A stretch of 34,485 bases of DNA from Prevotellaceae bacterium (GCA_031263185.1 JAISGH010000075.1:1-34485); one strand, 5' to 3'. Positions 15,292 to 22,846 are shown, counted from the first letter of the stretch. The notes: generated from the letters alone by a model not told the origin. Translations and numbers: made by a program.

Positions 15292-16737
15292 TTAGGGGAG
15301 CAGGTCTGCTTTTCCCTCGTTCACCAGCTTGGCTATCAGCTCGCCAAACAGCGTGTTGGCCCACGCAAACCATTTTCGGGTAAACTTGTCGGCGTTGTCC
15401 TTGTGGAAAGATTCGTGCATAAAGCCCGTTCCGCCGTCGGTATCGCGCAGGGTTTTGACGCAGCGGCGTATTTCGTCGTCGTTGGTGCTGGTCAGGGCGC
15501 GCATGGTGATGCTCATAGGCCAAATGTAGTCGTAGCCGATGTGCGGGCCGCCGATGCCTTCGCCCGCGGCGCCTGCAAAAAAGTAGGGGTTGTCCTTGCT
15601 CCATATCAGGCGGCGGGTATTCTGGTACACGGGGTCGGTTGGCGAGCAGTAGCCTAAGTAGGGCAGCGATAGCAGGCTGGGGATGTTGGCGTCGTCCATG
15701 CAGAGGTAGTTGCCAAAGCCGTCCACCTCGTAGGCGTAAACTTTTCCGTATCCGGCGCGCTCCACAATGGCGTACTTCCTGATGGCCATCTCCACCTCGC
15801 CGGCCAGCGCTTCGCACTTTGCGGCAAAATCCTTGTCGCCCACCACTGCGCTGTAAATCTCGGAGAGCTGGCGCAGCGACAGGATGGCAAATAGGTTGGA
15901 GGGAATAAGAAATCCAAGGGTAGTGGCGTCGTCGGAGGGGCGGAACGAGGAAACGATTAGCCCCACAGGGTTGACGGGGTTTCCCCACCCGTCGTTGGAC
16001 AGCGTATCGAGCTGCCGCGCGGTAACGCGCTGAAAGTTGTACGGGCCTTTATCTTTTTTGCGCTGCTGCTCCACAAACGTTTGGTAGATGAGGTGCGTTG
16101 CTTTTTGCCACTGCCCGTCAAACGCCGACGTGTCGCCGGTAGCTTTCCAGTAGCCGTAGGCAAGGCGGACGGTGTAGCACAGCGAATCTATTTCCCACTT
16201 TCGCTCGTGCAGCTCGGGCTTCATGTCGGTCAAATCCTTTTGCCACTCGCCGCCGGTGGGTCCGTCGTTGAATGCGTTGGCATACGGGTCGATGCACACA
16301 CATGCGGCCTGCCGGCGAATTAGGCCGTTGACCATAGCCTTGAGGTCATCGTCCCGATTGACCAGCGGCAGGTAAGGCCACACCTGCGCCGAGGAGTCGC
16401 GTAGCCACAGGGCGTGTATGTCGCCGGTAATAACAAAAGTGTCGGGCTTACCGTTAATCACCCTGTAGGTTACGGTGGTGTCGAGCGTATTGGGAAAGCA
16501 TTTCTCGAACATCTTCGCCAGCTTCGGGTCTTTGATTTTTGCTTTTACCTCGGCAATGGCAGCGTCCACCGCCTTGGATTTAAAGCCTTTTTGCGCACCG
16601 GCGGCAGGCGCGGCAGCGCTGCTCGCTTTGGAGGTTTGTTTGCCCTCTGCGCCTTGGGCAAACAAGCTGCTGCTTGCTGCCAGCCCTGCCAGGGTAGCAG
16701 CACCTGTTTTGATAAAGTTGCGTCGTGATATTTCCAT
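15292..16737 (-). CDS. Glycoside hydrolase family 125 exo-alpha-1,6-mannosidase, Tat-exported
   Basis: A 481-residue protein starting with a twin-arginine signal (SRRNFIKTGAATLAGLAASS, cleavage probably after LFAQ), so it is likely exported folded. The mature part is GH125 (formerly DUF1237): 'FPNTLDTTVTY', 'DTFVITGDIHALWLRDSSAQ', 'VWPYLPLV', 'DPYANAFNDGPTG', 'HERKWEIDSLCYTVRLAYGY', 'SSFRPSDDATTLGFLIPSN', 'DDANIPSLLSLPYLGY', 'IGYDYIWPMSIT'. GH125 enzymes are inverting exo-mannosidases removing terminal alpha-1,6-mannose, for example from N-glycans. No other glycan-degradation genes (SusC/D) are adjacent. Its own promoter lies at 16792-16823; an Ala/Lys-rich linker (about 35-50) follows the signal. 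Confidence 0.9.
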   Translation of the reverse strand: MEISRRNFIKTGAATLAGLAASSSLFAQGAEGKQTSKASSAAAPAAGAQKGFKSKAVDAAIAEVKAKIKDPKLAKMFEKCFPNTLDTTVTYRVINGKPDTFVITGDIHALWLRDSSAQVWPYLPLVNRDDDLKAMVNGLIRRQAACVCIDPYANAFNDGPTGGEWQKDLTDMKPELHERKWEIDSLCYTVRLAYGYWKATGDTSAFDGQWQKATHLIYQTFVEQQRKKDKGPYNFQRVTARQLDTLSNDGWGNPVNPVGLIVSSFRPSDDATTLGFLIPSNLFAILSLRQLSEIYSAVVGDKDFAAKCEALAGEVEMAIRKYAIVERAGYGKVYAYEVDGFGNYLCMDDANIPSLLSLPYLGYCSPTDPVYQNTRRLIWSKDNPYFFAGAAGEGIGGPHIGYDYIWPMSITMRALTSTNDDEIRRCVKTLRDTDGGTGFMHESFHKDNADKFTRKWFAWANTLFGELIAKLVNEGKADLLP

Positions 16738-16791
16738 TTTTTAACTTTTGGGGGATTTAAAATTTGATTTTTAGTCGGCATAAACAAGGCA

Positions 16792-16823
16792 CAAACTTAC
16801 GTGAAATTTTTTGTATTTACAAG
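16792..16823 (-). promoter_or_regulatory. GH125 gene promoter
   Basis: The minus strand reads CTTG, a 20-base spacer, then TAAGTTTG. The start is about 48 bases before the ATG at 16737, so GH125 is transcribed separately from the upstream SDR gene. Confidence 0.65.
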
Positions 16824-16919
16824 CGTACGCAGCGAAAAGGGTGCATTTCAAATTGTCGCACCACTAGGGGGTCATCAAATAAATTAGGGTCTGCTGAAAA
16901 GCTCAGCACGTTCCATTTT

Positions 16920-17705
16920 TTAGGGTTGCTTGCCGATGTAGGCAAGTATGCCGCCGTCAACGTAGAGAACGTGCCCGTTGACAAAGCTGGAGGCTTCGGA
17001 GGCAAGGAAGACAGCCGGGCCTTGCAGGTCGTCGGTTGTTCCCCAGCGCGCGGCCGGCGTGCGGCCAATGATAAACGTGTTGAACGGGTGCCCGGGTTCG
17101 CGCAGCGGCGCGGTTTGCGGCGTTTCGATGTAGCCCGGCCCAATGCCGTTGACCTGAATGTTGAATTCTGCCCACTCGCAGGCAAGGTTGCGGGTTAACA
17201 TCTTCAGCCCGCCCTTTGCCGAGGCGTAGGCCGACACCGTTTCGCGCCCCAGCTCGCTCATCATGGAGCAGATGTTGATGATTTTTCCGCCGCCTTTCTT
17301 TATCATGTGCGGAGCAACGGCCTTGGACATGATGAACGGCCCGTTGAGGTCTATGTCTATCACCTGCCGAAAATCCTTGGCCGTCATTTCTACGGCGGGT
17401 ATGCGCTTAATAATGCCGGCGTTGTTTACCAGAATATCTATCACCCCTACCTCTTTGGTGATTTGCGCAATGCTGCTGTTCACCTTGTCTTCGTCGGTTA
17501 CGTCAAACACGTAGCCCTTGGCGTCAATGCCGGCGGCCTTGTACTCGGCTTCGGCGGCGGTAACCTTTTCGGGTAGCAGGTCGTTGAACACAATTTTTGC
17601 GCCGGCGGCGGATAGCGCCTTGGCAATAGCCATGCCAATGCCGTACGTGGCACCGGTTACCAGGGCAATTTTGCCCGTAAGCGAGAATTTGTCTGTAAAA
17701 TTCAT
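16920..17705 (-). CDS. SDR oxidoreductase, gluconate 5-dehydrogenase-like
   Basis: A 261-residue classical short-chain dehydrogenase. It has the cofactor motif TGATYGIG (17-24), 'NNAG' (94-97), and the catalytic Ser147, Tyr160 and Lys164 ('NICSMMSELGRETVSAYASAKGG'). The 'CSMMSELGRETVSAYASAKGG' and 'GPGYIETPQTAPLRE' stretches and the 'VLYVDGGILAYIGKQP' C-terminus resemble gluconate 5-dehydrogenase / KduD-type enzymes, which interconvert keto-sugar acids such as 5-ketogluconate. Exact substrate is not determined. A dispersed repeat pair begins 35 bases upstream, in the promoter area. Confidence 0.85.
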   Translation of the reverse strand: MNFTDKFSLTGKIALVTGATYGIGMAIAKALSAAGAKIVFNDLLPEKVTAAEAEYKAAGIDAKGYVFDVTDEDKVNSSIAQITKEVGVIDILVNNAGIIKRIPAVEMTAKDFRQVIDIDLNGPFIMSKAVAPHMIKKGGGKIINICSMMSELGRETVSAYASAKGGLKMLTRNLACEWAEFNIQVNGIGPGYIETPQTAPLREPGHPFNTFIIGRTPAARWGTTDDLQGPAVFLASEASSFVNGHVLYVDGGILAYIGKQP

Positions 17706-17739
17706 AATCGTAGCGTTTAAAAATTAAAAATTAGGAAAT

Positions 17740-17826
17740 AAGTAATGACGAATAAGTGAGATATAACTGTTAAAAATGTCATTCCATAGAGACCTCACCC
17801 CGGCCCCTCTCCAAAGGAGAGGGGAG
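17740..17826 (+). repeat. Dispersed GC-rich repeat, copy 2
   Basis: Same orientation as the reverse complement of 41-119. The GC-rich core at 17787-17826 pairs with 17851-17891 as an inverted repeat with one indel in about 40 bases, separated by 24 bases. Confidence 0.8.
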
Positions 17827-17850
17827 AGGGACACGATATTCGGCATCAGC

Positions 17851-17935
17851 CTCCCCTCTCCTTTGGAGAGGGGCCGGGGGTGAGGTCTCTACAACTTTTA
17901 TATCCGTTATATGTTATTTATTTCTCATCCCTAAA
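17851..17935 (-). repeat. Dispersed GC-rich repeat, copy 3 (inverted relative to copy 2)
   Basis: The core CTCCCCTCTCCTTTGGAGAG followed by GGGCCGGGGGTGAGGTC is the mirror of copy 2. The AT-rich flank (TATATCCGTTATATG) also resembles the flanks of copies 1 and 2. Together copies 2 and 3 could form a large hairpin between the SDR gene and tRNA-Glu. Confidence 0.75.
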
Positions 17936-18005
17936 GAGAGTATTTGTGCTGAAAATAAGCTGTTGGCGCGGGCAAAACTCCAGCGTTTTGCCCGTAAGTA
18001 AACAT

Positions 18006-18035
18006 AAAAAAAGGCTGTTCGTGCAGCCTTCTTTT
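18006..18035 (-). terminator. Terminator of tRNA-Glu
   Basis: The minus strand reads AAGGCTG-CACGAA-CAGCCTT followed by a T-run, directly after the tRNA. It also has a T-run on the plus side (CTTTTTTT). Confidence 0.85.
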
Positions 18036-18037
18036 TT

Positions 18038-18112
18038 TGGTAGCCCATAGGAGAATCGAACTCCTCTTTCAAGAATGAGAATCTTGCGTCCTAACCGATA
18101 GACGAATAGGCC
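18038..18112 (-). tRNA. tRNA-Glu (anticodon CTC), CCA encoded
   Basis: The minus strand gives acceptor arms GGCCTAT/ATGGGCT with two G-T pairs, an anticodon arm CAAGA-TTCTCAT-TCTTG with anticodon CTC, a T arm AGGAG-TTCGATT-CTCCT, discriminator A and an encoded CCA (unlike tRNA-Asp in this window). A perfect promoter precedes it. The CTC isoacceptor reads GAG. Confidence 0.95.
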
Positions 18113-18151
18113 ATTACATTTGGTTGGGCACAAACAGCCGAATAATGGGTG

Positions 18152-18183
18152 CAAAAGTAGCAAGTATTTTTAAATCTACCAAA
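18152..18183 (-). promoter_or_regulatory. tRNA-Glu promoter
   Basis: On the minus strand TTTG (18183-18180), a 20-base spacer, then TACTTTTG (18159-18152). The inverted-repeat element at 18188-18481 ends only 4 bases upstream of the -33 box. Confidence 0.8.
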
Positions 18184-18187
18184 TTTG

Positions 18188-18481
18188 GCTAAATCTTTTT
18201 TTGAGGCGCTATTGATTTTTGAAAGCAAAAAGTTCGCAGAACCTCCTGTGAATACCCTCCGTACCTTAAAAACCTTATTTTTGTAACCATAAACCTTCCT
18301 GTAAATAAGGTTGAATGTATGTGTGCTACCATGTTTTTCTACTTTAAGGTTGCTGTTAAATATCAATAAGGTTTTTACTTATGCCGCTCATAACCGCTAT
18401 TGACGGAATGTTGCTCACCGACAGGGTATTTCCTCTCGCTCATCTTTTGCTCATAAATAGCGCCTCAAAAAAAGATTTAGC
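18188..18481. repeat. 294-base element bounded by perfect 26-base inverted repeats
   Basis: The arms 18188-18213 and 18456-18481 are exact inverse copies (core GCGCCTCAAAAAAAGATTTA). Inside is a second inverted pair, AAAAACCTTATT (18268-18279) and AATAAGGTTTTT (18365-18376). There is no supported ORF. A solo arm lies at 1921-1946. It could be a non-autonomous mobile element; no target duplication is seen. It fills the gap between the tRNA-Glu promoter and the rfbC stop. Confidence 0.65.
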
Positions 18482-18491
18482 TTTCATTTAC

Positions 18492-19040
18492 CTAAAAAAG
18501 TTCGGCCTCGCTGAGCAGCGTTGCGCTGCTTTTGTCCTTTTCTGAAAGCAGCAGCAAGCCGGTGTCCATTCCCCAGCTTATGCCGATTGCCGAATCGTCA
18601 AAGCGAATGCTGCGCTCGTGCCGGGGGGAGTAGGCATTATCAACCTTGTAGGTAAAAACGGCCTCGCTGCTGAGCACCAAAAAGCCGTGCGCAAAACCTC
18701 TCGGGATGAACAGCTGCCGCCTGTTGTCGGACGTTAGCGTTACCGCAACGTGCTGCCCAAAGGTGGGAGAGGCGGCGCGAATGTCAACCGCCACATCGAG
18801 CACGGCGCCGCTGATTACGCGCACCAGCTTGCTCTGCGCAAACGGCGGTAGCTGGTAGTGCAGCCCGCGCAGCACGCCCCGCGTGGACTTGGACTCGTTG
18901 TCCTGCACAAAGTCGATTTTACCCACGTGCTGCTCAAGCAGGTCTTGCCGGTAGGTTTCCATGAAGTATCCGCGGGCGTCGGAAAATACTTTTGGCTCAA
19001 TAACCCATAAGCCTTGCAGGGGTGAGGCGATAAAGTTCAT
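18492..19040 (-). CDS. rfbC: dTDP-4-dehydrorhamnose 3,5-epimerase
   Basis: A 182-residue cupin-fold enzyme, third step of dTDP-L-rhamnose synthesis for surface polysaccharides. Family motifs: 'GLWVIEPKVFSDARGYFMETY', 'FVQDNESKSTRGVLRGLHYQ' with the catalytic His region, 'KLVRVISGAVLDVAVDIR', 'SPTFGQHVAVTL', 'FIPRGFAHGFLVLS' and 'FTYKVDNAYSPRHERSIRFDD'. Normal length. It starts 7 bases after the aminotransferase stop codon, so both genes are one operon. The other rfb genes are absent nearby, although a related nucleotidyltransferase lies at 25.4 kb. Confidence 0.94.
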   Translation of the reverse strand: MNFIASPLQGLWVIEPKVFSDARGYFMETYRQDLLEQHVGKIDFVQDNESKSTRGVLRGLHYQLPPFAQSKLVRVISGAVLDVAVDIRAASPTFGQHVAVTLTSDNRRQLFIPRGFAHGFLVLSSEAVFTYKVDNAYSPRHERSIRFDDSAIGISWGMDTGLLLLSEKDKSSATLLSEAELF

Positions 19041-19047
19041 ATTCCGT

Positions 19048-20244
19048 TCATATTCTGTTGGGGTAAATTTTTAGAGCTTCCTTCAAACATTCTACTGCGC
19101 TTCGCAAATCATCAATGTTGAGCACGTACGCCAGCCTGACCTCGCTCAACCCCAAGCCAAGCGTAAAGTAAAATCCGGTGGCGGGCGCTACCATCACGGT
19201 TTGGTTCTTGTAGCTAAACTCTTCGAGCAGCCACTGCGCAAGCTTATCCGAGTTGTCAATGGGCAGGCGCGCCATAGCGTAGAACGCGCCTTTGGGCCTG
19301 GGGCAGTAAACGCCCTCTATTCGGTTGAGCTCGTCAACCATAAAGTTCCGCCGGCTGACGTACTCGCGGTGTACCTCCTCGAAGTACGCGGCCGGCGTGG
19401 CCAGCGCGGCCAGCGCGGCAATCTGCCCGTAGAACGGAGGGCACAGGCGCGCCTGCCCAAACTTTAGCGAAGCCGCAAGCACATCCCTGTTTTTGCTGAT
19501 GATTGCGCCCACGCGCGCTCCGCACATGCTGTAGCGCTTCGATACGGAGTCTATCAGCACAATGTGGTCTTCCAGCCCTTGCAGCTGCATGGCAGAGTAG
19601 CTTTGCTCGCCGTCGTAGCAAAATTCGCGGTAGGCCTCGTCGCAAAAGAGGTACAAATCGTACTTTTTTATGACTACCGCCAGCCGCTCCAAATCGGCCT
19701 TGGAGTACAGGCATCCTGTGGGGTTGTTGGGGTTGCTTATGAATACTCCCTTTGTTTTTGGCGTTATCAGCCGCTCGAAGGCTTCAACGGGCGGCAGCGC
19801 AAAGTCGCTGTCAATGCTCGACGTTATGGGCTTTACGTTCACGCCGGCTTCGATTGCGTAAGCCCAGTAGTTGGCGTAAAAAGGTTCCGGAATGATTACC
19901 TCGTCGCCGGGGTTGAAGCAGGCCATAAACGAAAACAGAATTGCCTCCGACCCGCCGCCGGTGATGAGTATATCCTCGCAGCTTATGCTAATGCCCAAAT
20001 TTTGGTAGTACTGCGCCAGCCCCCGGCGGTAGGATTCGTTTCCTGCCGAGTGGCCGTATTCGACAATATTAGCTTTGCAATTTTTAATGGCGTCCAGCGC
20101 TACCTGCGGCGTAGGAATATCCGGCTGCCCAATGTTGAGGTGATATACTTTTCGTCCCTTACGCTTTGCCGCTTCGGCATACGGCGCAAGCTTGCGTATG
20201 GGCGACGAGGGCATGTACAGGCCTTTTTCCGAAATTCGTGGCAT
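19048..20244 (-). CDS. PLP-dependent aminotransferase (AspC-like, class I/II)
   Basis: A 398-residue fold-type I aminotransferase. Motifs: 'VYHLNIGQPDIPTPQVALDAI', 'YGHSAGNESYRRGLAQYY', 'ITGGGSEAILFSFMACFNPGDEVIIPEPFYANY', 'VFISNPNNPTGCLYSKADLE', 'YLFCDEAYREFCYDG', and the PLP-lysine region 'LIDSVSKRYSMCGARVGAII' with Lys in SVSKRYS. 'EVRLAYVLN' binds the substrate carboxylate. Substrate is likely aspartate or a related amino acid, but specificity cannot be read from sequence. First gene of an operon with rfbC, behind a near-perfect promoter. Confidence 0.88.
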   Translation of the reverse strand: MPRISEKGLYMPSSPIRKLAPYAEAAKRKGRKVYHLNIGQPDIPTPQVALDAIKNCKANIVEYGHSAGNESYRRGLAQYYQNLGISISCEDILITGGGSEAILFSFMACFNPGDEVIIPEPFYANYWAYAIEAGVNVKPITSSIDSDFALPPVEAFERLITPKTKGVFISNPNNPTGCLYSKADLERLAVVIKKYDLYLFCDEAYREFCYDGEQSYSAMQLQGLEDHIVLIDSVSKRYSMCGARVGAIISKNRDVLAASLKFGQARLCPPFYGQIAALAALATPAAYFEEVHREYVSRRNFMVDELNRIEGVYCPRPKGAFYAMARLPIDNSDKLAQWLLEEFSYKNQTVMVAPATGFYFTLGLGLSEVRLAYVLNIDDLRSAVECLKEALKIYPNRI

Positions 20245-20273
20245 ATTTTCTTTTATCTACTTTTAAGTTGCCG

Positions 20274-20305
20274 CAAAATTACATGAAAAAGACCGGCTTT
20301 CCAAA
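20274..20305 (-). promoter_or_regulatory. Promoter of the aminotransferase-rfbC operon
   Basis: The minus strand reads TTTG (20305-20302), a 20-base spacer, then TAATTTTG (20281-20274). The start is about 24 bases before the ATG. Confidence 0.8.
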
Positions 20306-20352
20306 CGCACGGAGATAAAAATCAAGATGTCCCTGTCACGCTCGCTTCCGTA

Positions 20353-20422
20353 GTGGTCTTGTCCTGTCACAGGTTGACGCTAAAAAAGTGGTCTTGTCTT
20401 GTCACAGGTTGACGCTAAAAAA
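20353..20422 (+). repeat. 35-base tandem repeat, two units
   Basis: Units 20353-20387 and 20388-20422 differ at one base (GTGGTCTTGTC, then CTGTCACAGG or TTGTCACAGG, then TTGACGCTAAAAAA). A partial third start (GTG) and a related CCCTGTCACG at about 20330 flank them. This looks like the end region of an insertion sequence, but no transposase is present. Confidence 0.7.
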
Positions 20423-20439
20423 GTGAAAGGACATGACAA

Positions 20440-20604
20440 ATGGAGACAAAACAAGATGTACCAGAGACGGATGCAATAGCCAAGATATATGGGCAGATAT
20501 ACTGTAAAAGCTTCGCAAAATGCCAGAAACATCTTCAGGAAATTCACAAATCCGGCAATCTATTTAGCGTCATAGCGGAAAGCATACGGTGCAAAGGTCA
20601 TTAG
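20440..20604 (+). CDS. Unrecognised 54-residue mini-ORF after the tandem repeat
   Basis: Translation starts METKQDVPETDAIAKIYGQI and ends in SIRCKGH. It begins 17 bases after the tandem repeat and overlaps the last 4 bases of the convergent gene at 20601. Three Cys and many Lys/His are present. It could be the N-terminal scrap of a transposase or an intact small gene; I do not recognise it. Confidence 0.3.
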   Translation: METKQDVPETDAIAKIYGQIYCKSFAKCQKHLQEIHKSGNLFSVIAESIRCKGH

Positions 20605-21083
20605 AAATTCAAGCTTATCCCCAATCCCGAAAAGCTGTGGTCTACTGTTAGAGAAGCATTTTTATCTACATTCTTGTATAAAGTTAGCGTTTTTTTCATT
20701 TTTCCTTCTCCTACGTAATACAAGATTAAGCCTACGCCCATAACCGTGCCGCCCCCGGCCAGCAACGCAACATTCCCTTTTCCTCCAGCAAGGCGAGTAC
20801 CAATATCGTATCCTAAGCAAAAACTTCCGATGCCCCCTATTATTGCACCGGTAATACTCATATTTTTACCAACGTTGAACATGTTTGCCAACCCTTCGTT
20901 TCGATTGTTCAACTTTTCCCTGAAAACTGAATAGGAAACCTGTTGATCTCCTACAAAATAGTTGTAAGTCCAAGTTCCGCTTTTAAAACTCAAATCTTCC
21001 AATTGCTCTTGAGCGGTAACAGGAAACGGTGCAACCAAAAATACGGCTATTATAAAAACAGCCTGTTTAAAAAGTGTTTGCAT
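20601..21083 (-). CDS. Exported hypothetical protein with two glycine-rich hydrophobic segments
   Basis: A 160-residue protein of a type seen in Bacteroidota but of unknown function. The signal peptide is MQTLFKQAVFIIAVFLVAPF with probable cleavage after 'VTA'. After a polar stretch (about 27-70) come two Gly-rich hydrophobic segments, 'ITGAIIGGIGSFCLGYDIGT' (about 77-96) and 'LLAGGGTVMGVGLILYYVGE' (about 106-125), like paired helices packing through glycines. The C-terminus ends '...SGLGISLNF', with a terminal Phe as often seen in outer-membrane strands. A -7 box TATTTTTG lies at 21140-21147 on the minus strand. It sits alone next to repeat debris. Confidence 0.6.
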   Translation of the reverse strand: MQTLFKQAVFIIAVFLVAPFPVTAQEQLEDLSFKSGTWTYNYFVGDQQVSYSVFREKLNNRNEGLANMFNVGKNMSITGAIIGGIGSFCLGYDIGTRLAGGKGNVALLAGGGTVMGVGLILYYVGEGKMKKTLTLYKNVDKNASLTVDHSFSGLGISLNF

Positions 21084-21218
21084 AAATAATATTTGTTTAA
21101 TTGTTTGATTAATATATAGCCTATATTACTTCCAAAATACAAAAATAACCGTTTACATTGGTGAACTCCTCTTTCCTGTCAACTATATCAGGGCAAGACA
21201 TTTTGAGATTAAAAATAG

Positions 21219-21434
21219 TTTAGATTCCTTGATATGCTTTCTTGGTGGGAATCAACTGTCACTCCCCATGTTTCAACTTCTGGTAAATTTTTAAACCTGA
21301 CATTTGTTAGCATAGCCACCTTTGACCAGCTGCGGCCGGTGTACGTCGAGTACTTCGGGGCGCACTTCTTTGTGAATAAGATTAGCAATTGGATAGCCGG
21401 CAGGCCGTGCAAGGTAGAGCTGGTTAAGATATAG
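21219..21434 (+). pseudogene. C-terminal remnant, possibly of a phage or mobile-element protein
   Basis: The plus frame is open from 21219 and ends 'FDQLRPVYVEYFGAHFFVNK', 'ISNWIAGRPCKVELVKI'. This ending resembles, from memory, the C-termini of large Bacteroidales phage or mobile-element proteins (RPVYV...YF.VNKI.N...G..CKVEL). The upstream body is missing: a stop lies just before 21219. The identification is tentative. Confidence 0.3.
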
Positions 21435-21606
21435 CGGGGGAGGGATTTCCTTTGGCTCTCATTTCCCTTAGCAGCTCGGGGATGTCAATTTTTTCGGCTT
21501 TCGTTTCCCTGTCAGCATCGTAAATGGCTTTTGCCATTCCTACAACCGCCGTAACAACGGCAAGAAAAGCCGCAATCCATATTGTGTACCAAATAATCAT
21601 ATCCAT
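21424..21606 (-). CDS. Small single-span membrane protein
   Basis: From the ATG at 21606 the product has 60 residues. There is one hydrophobic segment, 'MIIWYTIWIAAFLAVVTAVV', followed by a charged tail 'DADRETKAEKIDIPELLREM'. No family recognised. It overlaps the end of the opposite-strand remnant by 11 bases. It sits in a debris-rich stretch, so it could be a small real gene or leftover. Confidence 0.35.
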   Translation of the reverse strand: MDMIIWYTIWIAAFLAVVTAVVGMAKAIYDADRETKAEKIDIPELLREMRAKGNPSPAIS

Positions 21607-21672
21607 AAAATTTAAAGGGTTAGTACTTGTTTTTTTCTCTGTGTGTAAATATAGCAAAAATAGTCCATAAAA

Positions 21673-22069
21673 TCAAAATAAAATAAAAATGGCAGAAAAT
21701 AAGGAGGAGAAGAAAGAGGTGCCTGCCAGCGCAGGCGCCGCCGCAGAAAACGCCCAGCCGCCAAAGGCTTCTACAACACCGCCAATGCCCATCCCTACCC
21801 ACGTGTCCTTGCTGTCCCAATTCCATTCAGTTGGATCCAAGGTGTTGTTGGCGGCGCTGCCGCCTATGTTAGGTGCCAACAATAACTCCTACAATAATGG
21901 TGACGGCTATAATAAATTCTCCATCGGGATCCGTATACGCCAGCGGATTATTCCTTGCGTAGCTGTACCTGTTGAAATCCTGCGAAAACCCAGCATCAAC
22001 TACATACGGGTCGGGGCTGAGCATACGCCCTAAGATGGGGTCGTACATGCGCCCATTCATGTTTACCAA
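21673..22069 (-). pseudogene. Rhs-repeat core tip, 5' truncated and frameshifted
   Basis: The first part reads [20 protein letters not shown], then [20 protein letters not shown] and [12 protein letters not shown]. This is the conserved end of the Rhs core, after which the variable toxin tip normally follows. About 18 residues later the frame hits a stop (21869). Shifting frame continues with '[20 protein letters not shown]', 'WDSKDTWVGMGIGGVVEAFG', the usual start of a tip domain, ending at 21673. One lost or gained base near 21865 explains it. The rest of the Rhs barrel is absent; this is an orphan tip. Confidence 0.75.
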
Positions 22070-22168
22070 GGTTTTTTAACGTCAAAAATTATTATAACGC
22101 ATTAATAATACGTTTATTATAAAATAAAAGTTGTTTTTTGCCCTTCAAGCCGCTCTGTCGGGGGATTT

Positions 22169-22822
22169 TTACTGCACTATTTTTCCGTCGCTCATGATAA
22201 TTTTGCGGTCGCACATGCCGGCAAGCTCCTCGTCGTGCGTAACGATGAGGATGGTTTGCCCCAACTCCTCCCGCAGCTTGAAGAGCATTGCGTGCAGCTC
22301 CTGCTTGTTGCGCGAATCGAGGTTACCCGAAGGCTCGTCGGCCAAAATAACCGAAGGGCTGTTGACCATGGCGCGGGCAATGGCCACGCGCTGCTGCTCT
22401 CCGCCCGACATCTCCGCCGGCTTGTGCAGCATACGGTGGGCAAGCCCAAGGTAGCCGAGCAGCTCTTTGCCGCGCAGCTCGGCCTTCTGCCTGTCAACTC
22501 CGGCGATGAACGCGGGGATGCAAACGTTCTCCAGCGCCGTAAATTCGGGCAGCAGCTGGTGGAACTGAAAAACAAATCCCAGCTTCCGGTTGCGCAGGCG
22601 CGCCAGCTCGCGCCTGCCGAGCGCGAATACGTCAACGCCGTTCAGGTGCACCGCGCCGCTGTCGGGGCGGCTTAGCGTACCCAAAATTTCGAGCAGCGTG
22701 GTCTTGCCGGCGCCGCTGGCGCCCACTATGGCCACCACCTCGCCGCTCGCCACGCTAAGGCTAATGCCCTTGAGCACCTGTAGCGCGCCAAAGGACTTGG
22801 TTATGTTTTCTGACTTAATCAC
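22169..22822 (-). CDS. LolD/MacB-type ABC transporter ATP-binding protein
   Basis: From the GTG at 22822 the product is 217 residues, the usual LolD size. Walker A is GASGAGKT (34-41), the signature is '[15 protein letters not shown]', Walker B is '[13 protein letters not shown]', and the switch His is in '[11 protein letters not shown]'. '[18 protein letters not shown]' is typical of the LolD/MacB/FtsE group. An ATG at 22903 would add 27 atypical residues and lies upstream of the promoter box at 22847-22854, so the GTG start is preferred. No permease gene is adjacent; in Bacteroidota such orphan ATPases are thought to serve lipoprotein release (inference). Confidence 0.88.
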   Translation of the reverse strand: MIKSENITKSFGALQVLKGISLSVASGEVVAIVGASGAGKTTLLEILGTLSRPDSGAVHLNGVDVFALGRRELARLRNRKLGFVFQFHQLLPEFTALENVCIPAFIAGVDRQKAELRGKELLGYLGLAHRMLHKPAEMSGGEQQRVAIARAMVNSPSVILADEPSGNLDSRNKQELHAMLFKLREELGQTILIVTHDEELAGMCDRKIIMSDGKIVQ

Positions 22823-22846
22823 GCAGAGCAATTTTTTAGTAGGCGA

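Noticed and set aside
17918-18163. 81-residue ORF on the minus strand
   Set aside because: It overlaps the tRNA-Glu gene and its terminator.
17740-18481. CRISPR array or att site near tRNA-Glu
   Set aside because: The repeats are inverted, of two different kinds and not regularly spaced, and no tRNA 3'-end duplication is seen.
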